Assembly: GCA_015847255.1 (NCBI GenBank)
Contig: JADLZK010008989.1
Span: 248,001-312,000, forward strand
Reading direction: 5' to 3'
Length of the DNA: 64,000 nucleotides
Source: Hyparrhenia diplandra
Lineage: Eukaryota; Streptophyta; Magnoliopsida; Poales; Poaceae
Positions 11,809-23,065 of the stretch are shown in pieces (within the stretch, counting starts at the first letter, position 1; every line of letters starts with the position of its first letter). Both the position numbers and the translations under genes were made by a program. The notes beneath the pieces were generated by a model. The model saw only the letters and a program-made list of their open reading frames with translations, did no database searches and was not told where the DNA came from.

Positions 11809-13023
11809 CTAAGGAAGGTCGGGCCCATGGGCATGAAGCGCTAAGAACAAAGCAACCGTTTTCAGCGAGGCTGTCCCTGTCGGCGTCGATCGTTGCTCGC
11901 TTGTCGCCCTCGAGGTTGGGGGCCTCCAGGAGGAGAAGGTGGAGGTCGAGGTCGGGATGATCGAGCTCGTGGGGGCGTGCCCCTCCACCTTCGGCCGTCG
12001 ATCGGCCGATGCCGAGGTGACGGAGCGGGGACGTGCCTCGCGCTTCCTCTCCTCCGCCAGGGATCGCGGAGGCCGGGCAGGGGAGGCGGCCCGCAGGGGG
12101 CGCCCTTGGTGATCCGGGGGCTCCTCCAGACGGGGAGTAGGAGCCTTCTTGGTGGCCCACTTCCTTGCTTTCGGGCGGCTGGAAAGCGGCTCGGAGGTGA
12201 GCTGGCCGGTTGCTCTGATGGGGAGGCGCGGAACGCCAGCGTTGGGTCCCGTCACGTGGGAGGGGAGGCTGGGCGGGCTGAAGCGTCGGCCGACCGCGAC
12301 GGCAGCGTGCGACGCGATACGGCGGACGCTCGCTCCAGGCGAAGCCCGTATAGCCTCTGGGTCGGAGGTCGTACATGTCCCATGGCCGTCCACCGGGTGT
12401 CCGGGCCGGCGAGCTAGCGCGGGGGGCGGAGGCCACTGAGTCTCCCGGTCGTCGCCGCCTCGTCTCGGGTCGGAGGAGTGGTGTGGCGCGACGCCCGGCA
12501 CCATCGGGGGTGGTGACGCGATTCCGGCGTGGCGAGGCCGAGGACGGCGGGTCGCGCCGCGCCTCCTTGGTTCCACGGGCGCGGCTGTGAGGAGCACGGG
12601 GGCGCTCGGGGACGCGCCGTGGCGCCGAGGGGCGGCGTGGGACCTGTAGGTGATGGAGGGGAGAGCCTTCGGCGCTCCCAAACCGTGATGGGGCGCCGGG
12701 GGGCCGATGCGAGGAAGGGGCCAGCCCGGGGCCTCGTCGGGCCGGCGCGGGTCGTCGGGGTGTCGGGGGCGCCAGCCGGAATCCCAGGGCGGCGTACGGA
12801 GCGGGGGGGTGCCGCGCCGGCGAGGCGGGTGCCACTCCGTCGACGGGAGGGCGGGGTATTGTCCCTGAGCCCAATGGCGAGGCGGGAGGGCGTCGAGGGC
12901 GCCGCCGGCGGGGCGGGACGAAGGGAGGAGGACCATGCCCGCGACCCTCGCCGGTGGGCCACGAACCTCGAGGAGCGGCGGAGGATCATGGCCGCCGGAA
13001 GTGATGCGAAGGGGAGAAGCCAT
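11809..13023 (-). pseudogene. Open frame just inside the LTR/PBS, gag-position, 404 codons
   Basis: This long frame begins 28 bases downstream (minus direction) of the PBS-like site, where gag or an upstream ORF sits in LTR elements. It starts MASPLRITSGGHDPPPL and is very rich in Pro, Arg and Ala, with no zinc knuckle or capsid motif that I can see. A 363-codon frame overlaps it. In sequence this GC-rich, long frames arise by chance, so only the start position relative to the PBS argues for reality. It could equally be a degraded gag leader. Confidence 0.3.
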
Positions 13024-13050
13024 CGAGTGGTGGAGTCACACTAGCGCTCC

Positions 13051-13068
13051 CCCTACCTGGGCGCCAAA
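13051..13068 (-). other. Primer-binding site of the gypsy-like element
   Basis: On the minus strand TTTGGCGCCCAGGTAGGG begins six bases after the LTR end. TGGCGCC-type sites are typical of grass gypsy elements primed by a tRNA other than initiator Met. Confidence 0.6.
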
Positions 13069-13074
13069 CCGCCG

Positions 13075-14389
13075 TGTGGTCGATATCGCGATGACCACCG
13101 TCATGTAATCGAATGGCTAGTGTGTTCTCAGAATGGCCTAGCTCTAGAGACAATGACACAATGTTTATCTAGTTCGGGGCAAGATCGGGCTCCCTAGTCC
13201 GGCCAGATCACTATCCGAGCTCAAACGCATCATACCGGGTGCGTGCAAGCCCGGATCGAGAGAGGGAGCGGACTCCCAAGTCTCTCGTGATTGAGGCTAG
13301 TACCAATATGAGGGGGTGAGTGAGGGTGTTTGAGTGTGTTGTGTCGCCTCCCCTCGACGAGAGCCCCTGCCCCTCCTTTTATAGTGGCAAGGGAGCGGGA
13401 CATATGAGCTCTCCGAGTCGAGGTGAGGTGGGTAGAACAAGAAGCCAAGGAGCGGCGGGTAGGTGAAAGAGCTCTCCGAACGAGCTCGTTGATTGGCGGG
13501 AGCTCTCTTTTTGAGCTCCCGGTAGCTTTGGGACGTCGGAACGGTCGTCGTCCGCCGCGAGGAATCCGGTGCAGGCGATGGTCAAGTGTCGCCCGTCTTC
13601 TATCGTAGTTGGAAGCCGTCTCTTCGGTATGGGAGGGGCGGCCATCTTCTTGAGCCTTGAGATGCGCCCCGCATGTACTCGTAGGAGATTGTAGCTTGAG
13701 ATTGTTGGATGCGACGAGGGTAACGACGAGGGAGCTCTGAGGGCGAGCTCTTTGGTCGGGCGGGAGTCGTCTTGAGCTCTTTGGAGACTTGGATGTTGAA
13801 ATTGGTCGCCGTCGTGCGCGCGAATCGAGTTTGGGCCCGGTGGTCGGCGTCGTGCCGCCCTTAATTGCGGTAGGAATCGATCCGTCGACATGGGCGCGGC
13901 CATACCATGGATGTGGCTTGCGCGTTGCCCGTTGCGTGGAGGGTATGCGTGGCGGCGCTGTTGGAGTCGATGGGGTATGGCGGTGTGATGGAAAGGACCT
14001 CCCTGTCAGGCTGTAGCGCTGCGTGGCTACGGTACTTGTCGAGGAGCGGGTTGGCCAACTCTGTACTTGCTGGCGGCGTGGAAGATAGGCGAGCTCTTCT
14101 GCCGTCGCGGGATCCGTTGAGCTCGAGCTCGAGGCGAGGCGGGAAGAGGTCCTCGTATAAAGGTCGTCGTCATGCGGATGAGAGCTCACTCGGGGAGAGC
14201 TCTCTTGAGGCGAGAACGTGCCCCTCGGTTACGAGCTCATGCGCGTCGGTCAACGGCGGTGAGGTGAGCTCGTCCACGAGCGCGGAGCTCTTTGGAGGAT
14301 AGTGACCTCTTGCGTTGACCAAGTGGGCTCTTGGCTTGTTGTCGTCGAGCGGGGAGCTCATTCTTAACGTCCCGAATATCGATCCCCCA
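13075..14389 (-). repeat. LTR of the gypsy-like element (about 1.3 kb)
   Basis: On the minus strand it begins TGGGGGATCGATATTCGGG and ends ...ATATCGACCACA, giving TG..CA termini. A TATA box lies at 13376-13384. It is flanked by a PPT-like end on its upstream side and a PBS on its downstream side, so it can serve as 3' LTR of a unit on the right and 5' LTR of a unit on the left. The GAGCTC hexamer occurs about 17 times between 13.2 and 14.4 kb. Confidence 0.65.
13376..13384 (-). promoter_or_regulatory. TATA box in LTR
   Basis: Minus-strand CTATAAAAG followed by a GC-rich segment and then the PBS-proximal R/U5-like region about 300 bases long. The placement fits an LTR promoter. Confidence 0.5.
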
Positions 14390-14407
14390 CGGTAGCCCCG
14401 AGCATTT
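14390..14407 (-). other. Polypurine-tract-like end of internal region
   Basis: Minus strand reads AAATGCTCGGGGCTACCG directly before the LTR start TGGGGG. 'GCTCGGGGGCTAC' just upstream of the 3' LTR is a familiar end of grass gypsy internal regions. Confidence 0.5.
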
Positions 14408-15356
14408 GGGAGAGAAGGAGTCTCTCCCGGATCTTTGTCTGCACTGACCAGCTCTTGTTGCGGAGGTTCTCAAGCTCGGGAGTGTCTTGGGCGTGGGTGC
14501 GCGCGAAGCGTTCAGCGGGCGAGCCCCGAGGCTCCGTGGAGATTTGTGAGCTCTTACGGAGGCTTTTTAGAATTGTCGTGGGCTCATCGACCCGTTGCTT
14601 TTCGCCGGTGTGAAGATGGTGAGCTTGAACCCCGATCTAGCCTTGTTGGCCAAGATCGGCGCTCGGTGTTCTGCTGTCGGATGGTCCAGGTGGGCTGAGT
14701 TTGTTAACTCGTTAAATGCGATCGGCTAGTGGATCGACCTCGGTGCGAGGGCGGAGGCTCCGTGGTCCTCGAGCCCCTGGGGGTGGCCCGGAGGCGAGGT
14801 GCTTCCTCCTCGGGAGACAGCTTGGAGTCGTTCGTAGTCTTGGATACCTGGACACGCACAAGCAGAAGCCCCTGAGCCCTGTCGGCGCTCGGAGCGTGGG
14901 CGGTCGATGCCGCCTGCGGGGGTGCTCCCAGCTCTCTCCCGCTTTGGGATGGCGCAGGGCTCTTCCGGTCGAGGCTTGACCTTTGGGCCTGCGGCGGTGA
15001 GCTCGTGCCACGCAGCTCCGGTGCTTCGGCGTTTCGACCGTTGCGTCGAGCTCTTCAGCGTTTTATCCGTTGAGGTGAAAGGCTAGACTTGTCCCTAATC
15101 GAAGTCGGAAAGCGTCCTCTCGGCGTGGGGTCGCCCATGCCGTGCGTGTTCGGTTCGGGGCATGCACCGTCGGCCCTGTTGGAGTTGGCGGGTGCGGCGG
15201 TATATGATTGGTGACCTCCTCTGTCTCTGCGCCAGCCTCGCATGGCTGAGGGGATTCGTCGAGGGGATGGTTGGCCGTGTCAGAGAGTTGGTGGCCGACC
15301 CTCGTGCCGCAGGGCGGGGCCGGGCTCTTCGAGGGTAGCTCCGCGCGGGGCTCGTT
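14408..15356. other. GC-rich internal remnant between LTR copies
   Basis: No coding motif is seen. The part around 15110-15230 weakly resembles 13890-14010 of the LTR (shared 'gttggag' and 'gcggtat' words and a 'gacctcc' end), so some of it may be older LTR sequence. The rest is presumably 3' internal region upstream of the PPT-like site. Confidence 0.35.
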
Positions 15357-15792
15357 GTTGGAGTCGATGGGGTATGGCGGTGTGATGGAAAGGACCTTCC
15401 TCTCAGAGCTGTAGCGCCGCGTGGCTATTTCGATTTTGTCGAGGAGCGATTGGCCAACTCTGTGACTTGGCGGCTTCGCGTGGAAGATAGGCGAGCTCTT
15501 CGCCGTCGCGGGATCCGTTGAGCTCGAGCTCGGGCGAGGCGGGAAGAGGTCCTCATATAAAGGTCGTCGTCATGCGGATGAGAGCCCACTCGGGAGAGCT
15601 CTCTTGAGGCGAGAACGTGCCTCGGTTCACGAGAGCTCATGCGCGTCGGTCTGGCCACGCGTAACGGAGAGCTCGTCCACGAGCGCGGAGCTCTTGGAGG
15701 ATAGTGACCTCTTCGCGTTGACCAAAGTGGGCTCTTAGCTTGTTGTCGTCGGCAGGAGGCTCATTCTTAACGTCCCGAATATCGATCCCCCA
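15357..15792 (-). repeat. Truncated second LTR copy
   Basis: 15357-15792 matches 13960-14389 along its whole length, from gttggagtcgatgg to the common end atatcgatccccca. It has several small indels. Only the outer third of the LTR is present, so the copy was cut internally. Confidence 0.75.
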
Positions 15793-18659
15793 CATTCAAT
15801 CTTAGCAATGAAGCAACATGATGGCCATAAAGCAACTTGGGGGCAATCAAAGAGCAACAACTTCGGGAACAACTCACTTTGTTTTTTGGTACCTAGCACG
15901 CAGACATGCTAGGAGTATCGGACTCACAACTAGCTAACAGGATAAAGCCATACGGGCAAGCCATGACACTACTGGGAGGAAAAGCTAGTACCACAAAAGA
16001 AGTGACCCTAGGATCGAAACCCGGACATAGAGTTAAGTAGCAGCTGGCCCTATTACACACGAGCAAGGCCAAATAGATGACCGAGGAGAAAAGCGAGAAG
16101 CTATAGTATCGGTCTTGATTCACGAGGAGATCACTTCACCACTTCATCATTAGGTCATTGAGTAGCAGAACTCCATCATTCTTCTTCATCCTTCATTACA
16201 CAAAAAATACAAGCGTCACTATTTGCATAACAAATATTGGCCTCAGATTAGTAGCAATGGACAAACATGCTAACTGCTAAGCACATAGTTAGGCTTCGGC
16301 CATAACACACAACCAACCAACAGTAGCAACATACTTGACTAATGGTACTAGCAATATTAGTAGAGCATATTCATCTCAAGTTAGAACGGCTTCAGTTTGC
16401 ATTATCATAATAAAAATTCAGTTTACAATATTATTCAGATTCTATTTTAATGAATAGCTAGCTGAAAGTGCCATCCATGATGTAACAATATTCAGATTCT
16501 AAAAAGACAGTAGTTAAGTAGTGTCTATTAGAAAAATTTTCTGAATATAAATGCACAAAACCAGGAATCCTAACAAAAAAATATATCCATAATCCCAACA
16601 GCAGCAGCACTTTTTAAAAAAAATAATTTCTTTAGAGTTGATTGGACCAGTCACACACAAATCAGACCTCCTTACGATATTATCAACTAAGGAAAACCAA
16701 GTTCTTCAGAGTAGCCAATAAAGTTGTGCAGATAATATTATTAGAGAAAAAAATTCGAAGACGCAATGTAGAATTACTTTTGCAAAATTGATATTATTAT
16801 AACATGTGTTATGTTGTAACTGTCCCAAGCATTAGACAAAATTGATCCTATAAACTTGTGTTATGTTTTTCATAGTCTCTCTTCAGGAAGCCACTCAAAT
16901 TTAAAAGGTTTATGAGGCCTACAAGCTCTAGCATTAATAACAGCAAAAATAAGTGCGCATCTGCTAGATTAGTAGTGAATTTTGACTACAGAAAAAAATA
17001 AGTGTGTTAACAAATAGACTTTAATTATTCACAAACCATATAACCAACTAATTAAGCAAAAACATATCAAAGCTTCAATTATTATGCAGTGCAAAAGAGA
17101 AGTAGGCAGAGGGGGGCTAGTACAATACGGAAAAACTCCGGTTCAACACCTGAACCACACCAACTTGATTTGGATGTACACCATCGCCTGATTCAACAAG
17201 TTTTTGGCCTCATTTTTTCATCATAAGACGCTCCATCAATCTCCAAGAAGGACTCATCGAGTGTTGTAGGTCTAATAGTGTTGCACAAACCACCGCAAAC
17301 AGCCTCATCAACATTGTTCGAAATACTACCGTGTTTCGCTTAGATGAGTTTCTGAACACATCTTTGTTACAAAAATACGATCCATCTCCCATCATGACAG
17401 ATAGGAAGAAATATCTAGAAAAACAAAAATATCGAAAAGTTTTATAATTAAGCAATTTAGAGCAATTCAAAATCTGATGTATGCAAGTGAAAAATCAAAA
17501 ATTTGATGTATGTAAGTGAAATTCAAACTTACCTATTGAAATTTTTTTGAAAGGTACAGGTATAGCATCTTTTGCATGTCATCCTAATAACATCCTTTTC
17601 ATTCTTCACAAAAGGTGGACCGATGTCAAGGCAAAAGAAACATCAGAGCTAGATGAAATAAAATAGACAACCAGCTACTTTGCAATGCAATCTGTCAAGA
17701 TTAAAAAGGCCACAAGTAACTAGAAATCCGCATGTACAATAACTTCTATCTTTGAGTTTCGGATACTCCTCAAGAAACAGAATGCCGATGCACTATGGTA
17801 GGCGATGAGTTGCTGATACTACTCAAGAACATGAATGTAAAATTAAATCTAGTCAGATTTAGGGATCGAGAAAGAGGAACCAATACTATTTGTTGAGTCT
17901 TGGCACTACCATGCATATGTAAAACTGTTCTAGTGTCTAAATCTCTACTGTGGGTAACTTCAAAAGGCTAGCTTCGACACGAAAGGGAAGCTTCCTTAGC
18001 TGAAAGTCTGAATTTATTGACTTGAATAGATGAATAGTCTGAATAAAGAGCCACACTTGAGTGCTAGATAACACATCAAACTAGTTTTCGAAAGTGAGAA
18101 AACTTATCGAGTCCACTGGTGTGAAAAATATCCTATCATGATTTTTTTGTAGGTACATCAACCTTTAGTCGTTTAATGAATACATCAAAGAATTTAATGC
18201 TTCTCATAGGATTTTTGATCTTTGAAGCATGAAACTAAATAATCTTTGGTGATTGAGACACCATCCATACGCATACAACCAGGTTATTCCTATCAATGTC
18301 CCAATTCAAAAGATGAGGAATGAGTTATAAGATAGTTTCATGAAGGATCAACATGTTTTCAGACTTCACCCCAGGAACTTGGTGGATTTGAAAATAATAT
18401 CATATAACTTATGATGATCGTCTACCAAATTTTTTTGGTGTGAACCGCATGGTGGGTTTGTCTACATTCTTCCTTGGCCTCACAAGCGTGGTTCCAAAGT
18501 CTAGAGCTTCCTTTCCTTCCTTGCCCATTGCTTCTAACAAGATGCCTTTCCCAAGCACATGATGCCCCTTTCCTGTCACCAAGCTTCTTGTTGTCATCCC
18601 CTTCACCATCATGCCCTTTCTTCTCACCATGCTTCTAGTTTTCACCGAGCGAGGTATCA
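15793..18659. other. AT-rich region with at most fragmentary coding traces
   Basis: The sequence changes abruptly from GC-rich to AT-rich at 15793. On the minus strand at 17215-17345 one frame reads KHGSISNNVDEAVCGGLCNT and continues LDESFLEIDGASYDEKM before a stop. It looks protein-like but I cannot name it. The rest carries many stops. It may be the body of the transposon that carried the protease remnant at 18660-19600. Confidence 0.35.
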
Positions 18660-19600
18660 ACATTGCTTGAAGTCACTTCGCCATCCCGTTCACCATCATT
18701 AGACACAACATCAATCACATCCTCATCCTAGTCCTTGTCCTCCTCCTCATCTTTGTCCATGTCCTCCTCGTAGTCATCAAGGCGAATGTTATCTTCATTA
18801 ACTCTTGAGCATGAAGGCGTTTTCTGTTCATCCTATGGAAGCGGAGGCACATAAGACCTTATCGTACATTTTTAGGCATAAATAATTTGTTCTAGAACTT
18901 GAATAGAACAAAACTTGAAAAAAACACAAGGGATATCCATATCATCAAGCCCTCTGATGTACAACAATACATGGAAGCCACAATCGTACCTGCAACAATT
19001 GCAAGAATCATTCAAAGCACTACAAAAGTGGACACCTAGCACTTTCGGCAGTTCAATAAACACGTAAGTGTCATCCACTTACATGTTCTTTGATGCACAA
19101 CCACACTAGCACTTGTCTCTCATAGCCAGAGATGTTCATACCAAACATTTATAGGTAAAGAATAACAAGATAAATTTACATAGGCTAAAGTTCTTGGATC
19201 AAATACTTATGAGAAAATTCATCCAACACAATCTTATCCTTGAAGTTGTTGAACCAAGGTAGCATACTAAATGCAATATCTCATACGCATACGCCCATCG
19301 TGTTTGAAGCATTGAACAAAACTAGATTCAGGTGTAACAGGATGCTCATCGAAATCCAATATAATTTCATCGATTTCTTTGGACAAAACATGCTTATTGT
19401 AGAGACTTTCAACAATTTTGAAAAGTTTAAAAAGAGTTAGGTTGCAGTAGAGTTTTAAAACTAGGAAATATTCTTGTTACCTCTTGTGACATCTCTAAAC
19501 AATACATACCTTTCCATAGTAGGTTTCTTCCCAACTCATAAACCCGAAAAGGACATAAACAAATAAAACACAGTTAGCAAGGTGCACATCAGAGCCAACT
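18660..19600 (-). pseudogene. Ulp1/C48-type protease remnant, left arm
   Basis: Read on the minus strand, it has CGFHVLLYIRGLDDMD (the active-site Cys block of Ulp1-like cysteine proteases) near 18945-18995, preceded by an intron with GTAAGTGG donor, and followed by an acid-rich tail (YEEDMDKDEEEDKD, then a stop). The exon that would hold the catalytic His and Asp blocks has been deleted. It is therefore catalytically dead. Plant Mutator-like and other elements often carry such genes; SUMO protease activity is not implied. Confidence 0.62.
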
Positions 19601-19686
19601 GCTTCAAATATCCGATGTGCACCTTGCTAAGCGCCTTTATATTTGTTTATGTCATTTTCAGTTTATGAGTTGAGAAGAAACCTACT

Positions 19687-20850
19687 ATGGAAAGGAATGT
19701 ATTATTCAGATATGTCACAAGAGGTAAACAAGAATATTTCCTAGTTTTTAAACTCTCTGCAAGCAAACCCAACTTTTTTAAACTATTTAGCATTGTTGAA
19801 AGTCTCTACGATAAGCATGTTTTGTCCAAAGCAATCGATGAAATTGTATTAGATTTGATGAGCATCCTATTATACATGAATCTAGTTTTATTCAATGCTT
19901 CAAACACGATAGGTGTATGTGGTCTCGAGATAATGCATTTAATATGCTACCTTTACTTCAAGAACTACAAGGTTAATATTGTGTTGGATGAATTTTTTCT
20001 GTTGTAAGTATTTGATCCAAGAACTTTAGCTTATGTAAATTTTATCTTGTTATTCTTTACCTATAAATGTTTCTTTTTATCATAGAAGGGATTGACTGAA
20101 GGAGATAAACCTTCCTTTCTAGATCTGCGATCATACAACGAAAAAGCTGCTTTGGATGTGAAACTTATATTCATTCTTGTTTTTTTTCGTAACAATCACT
20201 AGTCCTTGGTGGCTGTGAACACTTTGCATCAAAAAAATATGCTTGACTCATATCAAGGGACCCACGGACGGGAGATGAAAGATCATTTGGTCGAAACACG
20301 GGTGGCATATTTGCGCAACAAGTTGGGGATGAACATCTCTAGCTATGAGAGACAAGTGCTAGAGGTTGCGCATCAGAAGAACATGTAAGTGGATGACACT
20401 AACGTGTTTTATTGAACTGTAGAGTGGTAGGTGTCCACTTTTGTAGTGTTGAATGATTTTTTGCAATTGTTGCAGGGAATACGATTGTGGCTTCCATGTA
20501 TTGTTGTACATCGAGAGGGCTTGATGATATGGATACCTATGACATTAATGAGGTAAACATTAAGCCTTGTGTTTTTTTCAAGTTTTGTTCTATTAGAGTT
20601 CTAGAACAAATTATTTATCTTAGAAAAATGCGAGGACAAGGTCTTATGGTTCCGGATGCGTCTTTCTATGCGGCTCGCTACCATAGGATGAGCAGAATAC
20701 GCCTTCCATGCTCAAGAGTTAATGAAGATAGCATTCGCCTAGATGACTACGAGGAGGACAAGGACAAAGATGAGGAGGAGGAGGACAAGGACCGGGATGA
20801 GGATATGATTGATGTCGGTGTCGATGATAGTGAACAGGATGGCGAGTGAC
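19687..20850 (+). pseudogene. Ulp1/C48-type protease remnant, right arm
   Basis: The plus-strand blocks in order are: the His block at 20191-20202, where His (20197-20199) is followed by TAG instead of the usual Trp codon; the Asp block MLDSYQG (Asp at 20245-20247); an intron 20385-20475 with GTAAGTGG donor and TTGCAG acceptor; the Cys block EYDCGFHVLLYI (Cys at 20486-20488); and an acid tail DYEEDKDKDEEEEDKDRDED ending at TGA 20847. C48 proteases use a His-Asp-Cys triad with a nearby Gln. The His block is broken by the stop, and an early frame around 19687-20007 is only partly open. It is a pseudogene. Confidence 0.68.
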
Positions 20851-20870
20851 TTCAAGCAAAGATTCATTTC

Positions 20871-22652
20871 TCAACTAGTGGTGGGATATCTCCAACCAAG
20901 TTAATAAGCGCCCTTGGAAAATGCAAAAATGAAGGGACTGTAGACATTGAAGATGATGCAGTTATTAGAATGTTTTACATGGTAGCAATACATAGCATAC
21001 TCAGTGTAGAGCAGTCAACCAGACCTACGTGCCAAGGCTGTAATCTGGGCAAAGTCTTTTGAGAAGATCAATTGGTGTAGAGTTTTTGTTGATGTCAGAG
21101 CACCAAGTTGGAAGAAAGAAAAAACAAGATACATCAATGGTTGCTTAATCTTTTTGTAGGTGAGTGATTCTTCTATCTTTTTTTAACCCTGGTGTAGACT
21201 TTTCTAGTAATAAACTAACCTTGAGCTACCATTTCAGATAGTGTACTTGGATCATCTTATTTGCAACAATAATGAGAATTTGTTATTTACTCCTCGGTGC
21301 CTCTACTACGAGTCTTGGATATTAGGAAGCTCATTGATTTGGGACAGGTCAAAGGAAGTTAAATATGGTTCAACGAAGGTATGCCCCTCCCTTAGGTTCC
21401 CGGCTGCTCCTCCGTCCCTTCAAACTGCCTTCCTCTCTTCCTTGCTGCTGCTGCTGCTATTCAAGTTGTCGCTTCTTGTCTTCCTTTGCTACTGCTGGCT
21501 GGCGATAACTTTCATCCGCTTCTGATTAAGGCCAACCCGGACACTGCTACAAACCAAATGAGTTGCGACCAAAAGAACCCCCTTCGGAGTTTGAACGAGA
21601 TGAAAGCAAGGAGGTTATACTAAGTCGTATGTGATTGATGCAATTAGTGCAGGAAAAGGCACTGCAGCTTAGTGCTTTTTTTAGAAGTTTACAGATCAAA
21701 GAACAAGAGCTGAAGGCTACATAAGGTTGGGAAAAGGAGAAAATCGAGAGCTGCGTATGGGCGGACAATTCCACGACACGAAGACAGCTATTGATGGCCC
21801 CATTCTCGATGACAATTGTGATGATAATTTGTATGATAGTTTTTATATCAAGAAGACCAGATCCACACCTGCCAATGATTTTAAGGTTCTTGATTTTGGC
21901 TTTACATATTTTGAGCCGAATTTTTTTCTTCCCGTGCTTTGCACGAGAAGGTGAAATGCATAGTTCAATCATGGATTTGAAATGCAAAAACTGTTGAACA
22001 GAAAGTATACCGACATGGTTATATTGCATCAACAAACTGTGGTAAGCAGCATGGAAATTATTATAATGATAGGGTAATATTGGATCCACTTATGTTTCTT
22101 TTTGTTTTAGGGGTGCCTGAAGGAACCAAGTTCAACAACAAACCTCCGAGAATTCAATGTGGAGGACATGGATACTATTAAACTGGTTTGTAGGCCTAAA
22201 GTTTGAGTCAATCATTTTAAATTTTTACCTTATCTTATTACTTGAATTTTTTGCTTCTCCAGATATTTATCCCATTGAACGTTGCCAATTGTCACTGGAT
22301 TTTTGTTATTGGTCAACCTTGATAGGAGCTCTATTGAGGTTTTTGACTCCTATCAATCTGCGGCGCGAAGTGACGACAAACATAACCAATATTATTGTGG
22401 TAATGTACTAACCTCAAAAGGTTCCTTTAAAACACATGCCTATATTCTTACTTATGAATTTCCTTGCGGCTTAATGAACTTGAAAAAGCTTTAAAATCTA
22501 AGTGGATAATATTAGATTTTCTTCAACCCGAGAACAACGTTGCGCAACAAACAAATGACTACGATTGTGGCTTCCGCGTGTTGATATCCATCGAAGGCTA
22601 TGGAGATGATGACATATATTGCATCGAGGTCAGCAATGTATCCTTTCAATAA
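20871..22652 (+). pseudogene. Third Ulp1/C48-type protease gene, fuller copy
   Basis: The N-terminal segment near 20880-21270 includes YLQPS, GTVDIEDDAVIRMFYMVAIH and, after an intron-like gap, IVYLDHLICNNNENLLFTPR, a block that commonly precedes the protease domain in plant transposon-borne C48 genes. A C-terminal domain follows with all catalytic blocks readable: FIPLNVANCHWIFVIGQ (His at 22293-22295), EVFDSYQS (Asp at 22345-22347), and QQTNDYDCGFRVLISIEGY (Cys at 22566-22568). Exons are in different frames with intron-like gaps, so splicing could join some of them, but stops such as those around 21050 suggest decay. The orientation matches the right arm upstream. Confidence 0.62.
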
Positions 22653-23003
22653 TGTATCTGTTAAGCGTTAGTACACATAGATGAACTAAAGTACTCCCTC
22701 CATCCAAATATCTCCAGCGTATTCCCCTCGGACGCAATGACCAAGGAGGCCGCACGACGCGAGAAAAATCTCATTAACTCCCCGTAATGTTCGTTAACAA
22801 CTCCGTGTCGGTTTAGTTCCTTCTACGCGCCGCCGCTCGGCGTCGCGATCGAATTTTGCCAGCCCTTCCGGCGTACACCTTCAGCCATACATTTGCCATA
22901 GACTAGGCGAAAATTTGCTAGCCAAAAATCAAAATTCATCGTTCCATCTTTCGCAATTCACTTGGCGCCAACCCTGCCACTCAATTTTGATTTTTTCACG
23001 GCC

Positions 23004-23010
23004 TATATAA
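23004..23010 (+). promoter_or_regulatory. TATA box of mariner transposase gene
   Basis: TATATAA sits 62 bases upstream of the ATG at 23066 in an otherwise open AT-rich leader. Confidence 0.5.
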
Positions 23011-23065
23011 GACACCAAAGACTTCGGTTCAGTTCAGCTTCAACTCATCTGTCCACTCCAGAAAA

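Larger units (their letters stand above)
6380..15792 (-). mobile_element. GC-rich Ty3/gypsy-like LTR element complex lacking visible pol
   Basis: The block is strongly GC-rich against AT-rich neighbours. On the minus strand I can place an LTR (13075-14389), a primer-binding site of the TTTGGCGCC type directly downstream, and a polypurine-like CGGGGCTACC end at 14390-14407 directly upstream of the same LTR. A partial second LTR end lies at 15357-15792. No protease, reverse transcriptase, RNase H or integrase motif is readable in any frame, so it looks non-autonomous. A coding remnant in the opposite (plus) orientation occupies about 7.1-11.7 kb. Known Tat-lineage gypsy elements of grasses have such PBS and PPT types and sometimes an extra antisense ORF; assignment to Tat is inference. 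The left boundary is uncertain and I found no matching LTR at the left end. Confidence 0.6.
18660..20870. repeat. Large inverted repeat, arms of about 0.9 and 1.3 kb, centre near 19602
   Basis: The left arm (18660-19590) is the diverged reverse complement of the right arm (19614-20870). The inner ends are perfect: 19574-19590 ttagcaaggtgcacatc against 19614-19630. The outer ends are the acid-rich C-terminal coding tail and its stop on each side. The left arm lacks about 270 bases present at roughly 20073-20340 in the right arm; its 'tataaatgtttgg' joins straight to 'tatgaacatctct'. Both arms carry the same protease-gene remnant, transcribed away from the centre. Confidence 0.85.
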
